Assembly: GCA_946902985.2 (NCBI GenBank)
Contig: OX336389.2
Coordinates: 345,066,444-345,130,443 of the forward strand
Source: Meconema thalassinum
Lineage: Eukaryota > Arthropoda > Insecta > Orthoptera > Tettigoniidae
Direction of reading: 5' to 3'
Length of the DNA stretch: 64,000 bases
The position numbers and the translations under genes are program-made. Of the stretch, positions 55,944 through 64,000 are shown in pieces. The notes beneath the pieces are model-generated. The model had not been told where the DNA came from and ran no database searches. It saw only the letters and a list, made by a program, of their open reading frames with translations. Numbering within the stretch: the first letter of the stretch is position 1; the number at the start of each line of letters is the position of its first letter.

Positions 55944-58149
55944 CCTCTTTAAAGACAGTTCATTGTTGTTTCTTCACCGCTTGCAGACGTATCTTGAATT
56001 CAAAGGTAACTAAAATTAACTAAAAGGTAACTAAAAGGTACCTAAAAAGTAACTAATTTTTACTTCATCCTTACAGTAGACACCCTGGATATTTAATTTC
56101 CACACCTGTGTTGTTTGCAGATGCTGTCTCATAGAGCATGGCCGCTAGGTATAGGGCAAAAAGAGTAGGTGCAAGAACACAGCCTTGCTTCAGCCCATTT
56201 GTGATCGGAAATTCTTCTGAGACATCATTCTGATACAGCACCTGCCCGATCATACCATCATGAAGAGCCTGAATCAATCCAACGAAATGTTCCGGACATC
56301 CAAAACGCCCCAAAACCAACCACATTGCATTTCTGGGAACAGTATCAAAGGCTTTTTCGAGATCGTAAAAGACTAAGAACAGAGGTGTCATTTGTTCTCT
56401 GCATTTCTCTTGCAGTTGTCTTATACAAAAGATCATGTCAACTGTTCCTCGGGAATTACGAAATCCACACTGTGATTCAGGACGTATTCTCTCTGAGATA
56501 GTTCGGAGTCGATTCAGTAGGATTCTGGCAAAACCTTTTCCTACTATGGAAAGGAGGGAAAACACCTTGGTAGTTTCCACAGATACTGCGATCGCCTTTC
56601 TTGAAGATAGTAACAATGGTGGCGTTCTTCCAGTCGGCAGGTATTTTTTGGGTTTCCCAGATTAAGAGGATCAGGTAACAGAGCCTGGTTTTTAGGGGTA
56701 AGCCTCCGTTTTGAATGAGTTCCAGAGGGATGTTGTCTGGACCTGGAGCCTTCCTTGGTTTCAGGCTACTGCAAGCTTTGTCAAATTCATGGAAAGTCGG
56801 AGATATTGCCATCCAGGGTTGAAGAGAATGTTGAGGGACAAAACGTAGAAAATCTTCAGCCGCGGTGGAGGGACGATTTAAGAGTGAACTGAAGTGTTCT
56901 TTCCATCGTTCCAAGATGTCCTGGCTGTCGGTAAGTATGGTGGTGTTATCAGCATCTTTTAGAGTAACTGAAGGGGAGCGGATAGGTCCATACAGCTCTT
57001 TCAGTCGCTAATAAAAGTTGCATAGGTCTCTAGCGTCTAAAAAATTCTGAAGTTCTTTGGCTTTAGTTTGCCACCAGTTGTACGAATTTTAGCTTGACAT
57101 GTCTGCTTTAGTTCCTGAAATTTCTTTTGTTTCTCTCTGGAGCATGGGGTTTGCGAAAGGGATAGACCAGCGTCCCGTTTAGCACTGATGAGATTCAGAA
57201 TTGCCTCGTTGTTGTCATCAAACCAGTCTTGGCACTTCCTCTTCTCAAAGCCGATAGCCTCCTCTGCTGATTCTGTAATGATTCTCTGAAGTGTGGTCCA
57301 TTCACAGTCAACATCCTTTGTATTGAATGGATTGTTGGTCAGTTCTTCTTGAATAGTGTATCGGTATCCATCAGCAACAGTTTCATTAAGGAGCCTCGAG
57401 GTGTTGAACTTTCTCCTGGACGGATTCATGAAGTGGGAACGTGGATTTTTGTTGATAGCAATCCTGAATCGACTAATCAAGAGTCTGTGATCTGTCCAAC
57501 AGTCATCGATGTTTCGTGATCAGGACATCATTCTTGTCATGCTGTCGGGTGATGACATAATTTATCAGATGCCAATGTTTAGAACGCGGATGCATCCAAG
57601 TAGTCTTGAAGCGGTCCGGGAGTCGGAAATGCATGTTGGTGATGTCGAGTTCATGCTCAGCACATAGGCCAAGGAGTAATAGGCCATTAGCATTACAGTT
57701 CCCTATACCATGATTTCCCATAACGCTTCCCCATAATTGACTGTCTCTCCCCACTCTGGCATTGAAGTCTCCTAGTAGTATGAGTTTGTCAGTAGAAGGT
57801 ACTCTGGTGATGAGCGTGCTTAGCTGGTGGTAGAAATAGTTCTTGGAGTCATCATCCATAAGAGTGGGGGCATATGAGGAAATAAGTGTAATGAACCTGC
57901 CTCTCGAAAGAGGTGTACGGAGAGTCACGAGTCTTTCATTTATTGCTGAGGGAGTGAGTCGATGTTCTTGTACCAACTTAGTTTTCACAGCAAAACCAAC
58001 ACCATGAATGCGACGTTCCTCTTCCTTTTTTCCCTTCCAGAAGATGGTATACCCTGTTGAGGTCTCGCTGATTTTACCTTCCCCCGCAAGTCTGGTTTCA
58101 CTCTGGGCAGCAACATCGATAATAATAATAATAATGGCGATAACACAAC

Positions 58150-58712
58150 CTATAATAAAAGCCTATACACTTGCTCACACCCGTTACATCTAAAGGTCGA
58201 AATCGTTCCAAACAAAGATCAAACCCTATGCCACTATCATTAAACCAGAGGTATTATATGGGTCAGAATGCTTAACATTGAACAAACGGGAAGTACAAGT
58301 TGAACTGGAGAAGAAAGAATGAAAAATACTTCAGAAACATTTTGGGCCCCCAAAGAATAAAGCTAATATTTGAATGAAGAGGGAAAATGAAGACCTTTAC
58401 CGAAATATAGAGGAAGTTACAGTTAAAAGGAGAAGACTAAAATTTTATGGGCACCTTTACAGAATGAACAATAACAGGCTCACTAAGTGAATTTTTGATT
58501 ACATCTCTAAATTAAGAAACACCACAGGGTGGCTGGAAGAGATAAGATGGCAACTACTTAGACTGCAGATCACAGATGACATCATACTTACCGAGGAGGA
58601 ATTCTGGCGCCGGATCAATTCTACGGATGTTTCAAGTTTGCAAGAGGGTGATGTCAGAGGAACAAAGACAGACAATCAGCCAACATATGAAGAAGTTTTG
58701 GGAAGAAAATAA
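58150..58712 (+). pseudogene. LINE C-terminal fragment
   Basis: The + strand translation reads KPEVLYGSECLTLNKRE, KILQKHFGPPKNKANI, then RRRLKFYGHLYRMNNNRL and WLEEIRWQLLRLQ, ending EEVLGRK. This is the conserved tail of an insect LINE RT protein. The 5' part is absent and stops interrupt it, so it is a 5'-truncated dead copy. Confidence 0.65.
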
Positions 58713-59722
58713 AAATAAAACTATTGTACCATAAGATTCTAAGCAGTCTATAATTGGCCAAATTCTTTAATAAAAACATAAAAATAAAATGGCATTCTAA
58801 TTCTATACTCTTTGGATCAACTGGAATCATTGGGTTAGCCAATCATTTCAATTAAAAAATAAATGTACTTGAATTCTACATAATCTGACATTATCTCTAC
58901 CTTAAAATGCTGTTCTTGGATAGTCCCATGATGTGTTCCATCTATTCTTTCTCTATATTGATCTCTAAAAGCCAGTGTAGTTAAAAGGGACGTAAAACCA
59001 ATAACATTATTATTTCTCTATATTGAAACTGAATGTGTGATAGACCACACGTTTCTGAAAGCTCTTGTACCAAGATGGTTGACTGAGTCGTCCTCTATGC
59101 TGTTCCAAACAGCTGCAATTTCTCTCCTGGATGTACCAAGTTTTCCCACGGTGACTTTGACTTGCTTATAAATCTTATTATTACCCTTTTACGAATTGAT
59201 TGCCGGCGGTCGAGATGGGAACTATCCTTTGTTTACTTGTGTCACACGTCAGCCTGCTTCGATGACAGGTAAAGTTGCGAGAGTAGGATATGACTGAGCT
59301 CCAGTAGCCTCAGTCATCGTTTAACTGTCCGTGTTAACATGAGCTCCTGTGACGCTTATCTGACGCAATGCTGCTCAACTTGAGTGCAGACTGCAGTCTT
59401 ATCATCGCTGTGTCTTCCGCTTTGCCCCGCGGGGCTCATGCTACAATACACTACAAACGCTGGCACTGTCACGCTCAGCTGCAATCAAATGTTGAATGGG
59501 TAATATTACTGTATATTTACATCACAGCAAACGACATAAGCATTGTAACAATAATCCATAAAATTAAAAATTACATCCTTTTCCCATGATGTCGTTGGTT
59601 CGGACCGTGACATCATTTGTTAAGTCAACTGCTTGCCTGCCATGATGTTCACGCTGGATTATCTTTACGTCAACTCGCAACGTTGCCATTTCACCTTTAA
59701 CCATGCCTATATTGGGTACAGT
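58713..59722. other. Mostly unannotated; possible SINE tail
   Basis: No gene. A segment near 58978-59014 (AGTTAAAAGGGACGTAAAAC then CAATAACATTATTATT) resembles the 3' end of insect SINEs, but its head was not found. Confidence 0.35.
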
Positions 59723-61800
59723 CATCATCATCATCTTGAACAGTTTCCAGCCACTGGCCGGGTCTGTTTGGAACATAAGCCTCTCCATCGTCTTCTGTCT
59801 TCCCACCATCTCTCCGTCACCACCTTGGTCCAGTCTTCTCCTTTCTTTCGCACGCAGTCCCCCACATCCTTCAGCCACATATCTCCTGGCCTTCCTCTTC
59901 GTCTTTTTCCCTCTATTTTCATCTCGTGTATCTTCCTGGGTATACTCCTCCCATCCATTCACTTAAAATGCCCATACCATTTAAGCCTTTATTCCTCTAT
60001 CCTATCTTGTAATGCTCCCTACTTGACTAATTCTCTGATCTTCTCATTTCTTAACCTGTCCACCTTTGTCACTCCAGTACTGCTTCTCTAGAATTTCATC
60101 TCACTAGTCTGGATTCTGCTTCACTCCCTTCCTTTCAAAACCCAGGTCTCCGAGGATTACGTCAGGACTGGAACGTAGTACGTCCTATATATGACCATAT
60201 TGCTGTTTTGAGGGACATCCTTACTCCATACCAGGCTCCTAACACTTTTCCTGAATAATTCTGCGTGCCTTCCCCGCTCATTTATTTCTCTGTCGTTTCT
60301 TCCATTTTCTTGTATCATGCTTCCCAGATACTTGAAACTCTCTACTTTTCTCAATTGTTATTCCCGTTGTGACTCTCTCCTTCTTCCTGATTGTGATCAT
60401 CCACTCGCTTTTGCTTATGCTAAACTTCATCCCATATCCATGTACTACTTCTTCCCCTACGTCCAACTGCTCGTGTACTTCCTCCTCCTTGTTTCCCCAG
60501 ATCATCAAATCATCTGCAAACACCATTACTTTCATCCTTCTTTCGCCAATCATTTCCGCCACTCTGGTCATTATATCGTAGCTGATAACCTAGATGTTAG
60601 GCCCCTTAAAACAACAATCATCATTATATGGTCCATCACTGCAATGAAGAGTAGCGGTGAAAGTGCACTCACTACCTTGCCTCAAGCCATTCTTCTGTTC
60701 CAGCCAATCTGATCTCTCTCTTCCTACTTTCGCACAGCTTATACTTCCATTGTACATTTCCCTTATCCTCCATATAGTCTGCTTTCCTACTCCTCTCTTC
60801 CCCAAAGCCTTCCATACCTTACTTCTACGTACACTATCATATGCTTTTTCAATGTCCAGCAAGGCCATCAGTAGGTCTATTGCATATTCATAATGTTTTT
60901 CCTGCAACTGTCTTACAGCAAAAATTAGATCTACTGTGGACCTTCCTGCTCGGAAGCCATGTTGTTCTTCTCTCATCTTTCCTTCCATTTTTGCCCGAAT
61001 TCTCTTTTCCAAAACTTTCTCAAAGATCTTCGCACAATGGCTCATCAATGTAATCCCCCGATAATTCTTGCACTCCTTTTTGCTACCTTTCTTGAAGATT
61101 GGGACAATTATTCCCTTCTTCCAGTCCTCAGGGGCCCTCCTCTCTTTCCATACAGCCCTCATTACTCGATATAGCCATTGCATCCCCACCTCTCCTGCCG
61201 CTCTCAGCATCTCTACACATACCTCGTCCAGACCTGGTGCCTTCCCTCCTTTCATCTTCCTCACTGCATCCTCCTCTTCCCTCCATGTTAAATCCTCTTC
61301 TGTTCCCAGTTCCTCTATTTCTTAATCAGGGTCACCATTCGGGCTCAAGAGTTCTTCAAAATACTCCCTCCACATGATCTTGATTCCCTACTTCTCGACC
61401 ACTTTTGTTCACCATTGGAACGTAGTCAGTCATATCATTCTTCCTCTTTTAACCATCCCATATAGGACCTTCTGGGTATCTTCACTGTCCTCCTCCATCA
61501 TCCGTGTCCACTCTTCTATCCGCTTTCTTCTCTCCTCAGCCACCACTCTTTTCACTTCCTTCTTTCGTATTTGGTATCCCTTTCTTGTCTCTATTGTCCT
61601 ACTTTGGAACCACACCCTAAAGGCTCTATTCTTCTTCTGCACTATATCTTTTGTTTCCTGATTCCACCATGGAGTTTCTTTCCATCTCTTCTTGTTGCTT
61701 GTCCTTCCACATACTGCTTCTGCTGCCCTTACTAGTGTCCTCTTTAATCCACCCCATTCCTCTTCTACTGTCTTCAGTTCATAATTTGTTACTTCAAAGG
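59723..61800 (-). mobile_element. RTE-like LINE, 5' truncated
   Basis: Starts with CAT repeats at 59723 (3' tail of the element), followed by CTTGAACAGTTTCCAGCC, shared with the fragment at 41919. Recognisable sequence ends near 61800, before the endonuclease domain. No target duplication was identified. Confidence 0.8.
59731..61800 (-). pseudogene. RTE-like reverse transcriptase, broken
   Basis: From the N-terminal side: ETPWWNQETKDIVQKKNRAF near 61650, EWTRMMEEDSEDTQKVLYGM (61642-61430), then RT (61264-60590) with GGKAPGLDEVCVEMLRAAG, NYRGITLMSHCAKIFEKVLE, QHGFRAGRSTVDLIF and LLDIEKAYDSVRRSKVW. The run GLRQGS is followed by a frameshift. The catalytic VMVFADDLMIWGNKEEE lies at 60571-60278. 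C-terminus: ESFKYLGSMIQENGRND, then RRGRPGDMWLKDVG at 59958-59731. At least four frame breaks. The FADD box is intact but the gene is not. Confidence 0.82.
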
Positions 61801-62032
61801 GAACTTGAGAATATGATAATTTTTCTTTTTAACTTTGAAAATGACCTGGTATCACCTACAATTTCAGATCATTGTGTGTACTACAGTTGGCAGTTCTACT
61901 TTTTAAATTTCCTGCTTGCCAGGTGTCTTTGCAAGTCCTCTTTGAACTAATACAAACATAACATTTCTACCTGGACTTAATTAGATAGGAGGAAGTGATC
62001 AATAATGAGGTAGCCTGGTTTCTATTGTTATT
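61801..62032. other. Unannotated gap
   Basis: Short AT-rich gap before the hAT MITE; nothing recognised. Confidence 0.35.
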
Positions 62033-62040
62033 GTCTAAAG

Positions 62041-62773
62041 CAGGGTTTCTCAAACTTTTTCTGTCATGCCCCCCTTCTGAAGCATGTAATATCTAGCATT
62101 CCCCCCCATTCCCCCCCTTCTTAGCACTTCTCATAGGCTAGTTCGCACAAAAGAAAAACAAAGAAACACGGATCACAAGATCTGTGGTATTTACTCTGCA
62201 ACTACCAGTTACAATAATAATAACACACAATTTACTATTCTTAGAGCACATCAAAGTTCAACAACTTTTTGTCCCTTTTTACCACTGCTAATAAGCCACT
62301 TATCCATGGATAATGGCGTTACTTGTATCAGTTTATTGTAAATGGGGCTAAGCACTTCTATTGAACATGCACTAGAACTCGCCTGTTCACTCACTGTCTT
62401 TGAACTGCCTGCAAAGGCCTGGCTGCATTCGAGTCAACAATGTCAGAAATAGAGGAATCTATTCTTGGAAGGAAGTGGCAGTCACATTGTCAAGCAGCTT
62501 ATTCTTATTCGCAATAGTGGTTGTTAAGTGTTTGCTAAGGAGATATCGCTGCGGGTGAAAGGGTGCTGCGTGGGAAATGTTACTCTACACGTTTACTCAG
62601 AATGGTCAGTTCTAGTGAAATAAACGGCTAAAGTAAGAGTCTATTCGTCTTGAATAGCCGTGGGAGTTTCCTGCCTATGATAGGTTCATGGATATGAGGA
62701 TAGCAGTATTTGTTACAGAATATGAAATATGACTTTCAATCAGAGCCGGCGCCTCCCACTTTGAGGACCTCTG
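62041..62773. mobile_element. hAT MITE (733 bp)
   Basis: Perfect 8-bp flanking repeat GTCTAAAG (62033-62040 and 62774-62781). Ends are CAGGGTTTCTCAAACTTT and, inward from the right, CAGAGGTCCTCAAAGTGG. C-rich tracts lie near the left end (62070-62120). No coding capacity, so it was mobilised by a transposase elsewhere. Confidence 0.88.
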
Positions 62774-62781
62774 GTCTAAAG

Positions 62782-63773
62782 AATACAACTTTTCAGGATA
62801 ATGTTTGCCAATGGCTGTGCTGGCCAGACTAAATATGTAACAGCCCTAGGAATGGCTTTTACGAGATGTTTCAGTCAGAATTAAAAATGTCGAGTTTATA
62901 TCTTCTGTCTAGGGACCTTCTTACATGCCACCAGGCCGAGGATTTGGTCACCTAGAAAAGATGTAAGAAAGGAAAATGTAATTGCTGACACTGCGGAATA
63001 TATCAGCGTAGGGTATTTGAATATTACGGGCCAGTTACAATTGCAAACGGTGTTACAGTATACACTTGAGAAACTGCTGTACCATAAGAGATTTGATGAA
63101 GCCATAGAATCTTGGGCACTTAAAATATGCAGATACAAAGTGTTTCCGCTTCCAAATCCAAGATCAGAGTCTTAAGTCCTCACTAGAGGAGAACATCCAC
63201 ACATTATGAACTATAATAAAGCAAAGAGCATCTGTAAAGCATTCAAGAGCATTTAGTTTTAATGTTTCCAAGTGAAGTTGATATGTTAATGATATCGTGA
63301 CTAGGTTTTTATATTTCTTCAAAGAAATTGTGTTGTTTGTTTCCTAATAGCAGTTAAAAGTGTGCTTCATGATGTTCAGGTTGTTGTATCATAAACTGAC
63401 CAACATATACTGTTGCAAATCTAGTCACCTACATATTATTTCATTTGCACGTTCTGTTTCTACAGCTTCAATTAAGTCGTCAGTGACTCTTGGGACGACA
63501 CTTATTCAAACCACACTAAATGTTCCACCACTGCATGTTAGGTACACTCTGGAACAGTGTTTCACCTCTCCTGTAAAACCAGTAAAATGTTAGAAGATTA
63601 GTTTTGAAACTGGCCTAATTGTTGCAGGTGTGTTTGATATATGTACATCATTATTTCATGTTCAACATCCTATTGGTCCACAGGACTTGCTCACCTAATG
63701 ACTTAAACTGAGCATTATCCCTGCAGTGCAGGAGGCCATGGCCCTCAAGTGATATGCAAGAATGCTTTATTTG
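62782..63773. other. Unannotated stretch
   Basis: No gene, exon or repeat boundary recognised. A 77-codon ORF at 63360-63593 has no known motif. Confidence 0.4.
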
Positions 63774-63774
63774 A

Positions 63775-63813
<39 letters not shown>
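63774..63813. repeat. TAC triplet microsatellite
   Basis: About 13 tandem TAC units without interruption. It could be the tail of a degraded retroelement or a simple repeat. Confidence 0.92.
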
Positions 63814-64000
63814 ATATCCTTCTTTGTTTTGGCCATCACAATGACACAGGTTATCATACAAATTCTAGAGGGCTGAATGACCACGATGTCCAAGCCCCTC
63901 AAATGAAACATCTTCTGCAATGTAAACTACATTCTTGTTGTTCATACTATACATACTTTACATACATTTTCATTTGAGAATCTTTTGCCTTTCAGTGCCC

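Larger units (their letters stand above)
53382..56087. mobile_element. Unassigned 5-bp-TSD DNA transposon, copy C
   Basis: Best-preserved copy. Left end CAGGGTGTCTACCGGTAACG; right end, read inward, CAGGGTGTCTACTGTAAGG, so 12 bp of perfect inverted repeat. Flanked by GATAT (53377-53381, 56088-56092). Left subterminal GTAACGAAA repeats and right GTAACTAAAAG repeats lie in the same orientation. The interior has no transposase, so the copy is non-autonomous. It contains a SINE (55012-55943), itself split by a second SINE. Confidence 0.88.
52343..57988 (-). pseudogene. LINE endonuclease-RT with C-terminal zinc finger, interrupted
   Basis: Endonuclease (57988-57503): LISSYAPTLMDDDSKNYFY, LILLGDFNARVGRDS, NHGIGNCNANG, TTWMHPRSKHWHLINYVI. 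Middle (57480-57037) has VDCEWTTLQRIITESAEEA. RT (56914-56071): KAPGPDNIPLELIQNG, ADWKNATIVTIFKKGDRS, SQCGFRNSRGTVDMIF, FYDLEKAFDTVPRNAMW, NGLKQGCVLAPTLFALY, then after copy C a QYADDNASPAHTS catalytic box (53302 on). C-terminus: LLYGCETWTLYRQT, RWIGHIQRMNDDRLPRKI, and finally CIVCDRMFYARIGLLSHQ with RHH, a zinc-finger-like end. Frames are broken at several points (about 52800, 56480, 57490), so no product is expected. Confidence 0.82.
52269..58117 (-). mobile_element. LINE split by copy C
   Basis: The left edge is an ATA-triplet run (52269-52286) followed by CGT triplets, consistent with a triplet 3' tail. A similar ATA run at 58118-58135 marks the right side. The two coding blocks (52343-53381 and 56088-57988) are separated by copy C, flanked by GATAT. 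The net length is about 3.1 kb. Confidence 0.75.

Noticed and set aside
1..64000. Prokaryotic features (operons, CRISPR arrays, ribosome binding sites)
   Set aside because: Spliced exons, SINEs, LINEs and insect-type transposons show eukaryotic nuclear DNA; no regularly spaced repeat-spacer array is present.

Overview
This is nuclear DNA from an animal with a large, repeat-rich genome, most likely an insect. Order-level placement is not possible from sequence alone; a large-genome polyneopteran is only a guess. The only convincing host gene is on the + strand: two adjacent exons (36696-36923 and 37011-37210) encoding part of the C2 domain of a class I phosphoinositide 3-kinase catalytic subunit (Drosophila Pi3K92E/Dp110 type). 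No other exon of that gene was recognised, so most of the window is probably intron. Nearly everything else is transposable elements (TEs), mostly decayed and heavily nested.

Region 1-14 kb: a piggyBac element flanked by TTAA (1074-13735) holds three separate insertions. The first is a non-autonomous hAT (1642-7589, perfect 8-bp duplication CAATCGGC), which itself contains a Tc1-like transposon with an intact 341-residue transposase (2105-3573) and a decayed DUF4371/ZMYM1-type hAT (3794-7547). The second is an unidentified AT-rich 4-kb insertion (7857-11850). The third is a tRNA-derived SINE (13089-13261). Removing all three leaves about 2.5 kb, the normal size of a piggyBac element.

Region 14-28 kb: two closely related RTE-like LINEs lie on the - strand. 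The first (from 15737) is nearly intact. The second (23405-26676) sits just after the stop codon of a CR1/Jockey-like reverse transcriptase (22125-26788). Between them is a decayed gene resembling PIN/FEN1-type nucleases (19595-20905). An unnamed repeat of about 0.5 kb occurs at 15019 and, inverted, at 27650.

Region 28-38 kb: a ZBED5-like hAT (28504-32289) is split by copy A of an unassigned DNA-transposon family. It is followed by a decayed LINE, a DDE_3-type transposase fragment and the PI3K exons.

Region 38-58 kb: one + strand LINE (38526 to about 51900) is split twice. The first insertion is an 8.1-kb Penelope-like element (39497-47645) with long inverted ends and a hammerhead ribozyme motif; it contains two further LINE insertions. 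The second is copy B (48025-50440) of the unassigned family. Copy C (53382-56087) splits another LINE on the - strand. Copies B and C carry a SINE at the same internal position, and in copy C a second SINE has inserted into the first.

Region 58-64 kb: LINE fragments, a 733-bp hAT MITE (62041-62773) and a triplet microsatellite. Apart from the PI3K exons no genes work together here; the content is a record of successive TE insertions whose order can be read from the nesting.
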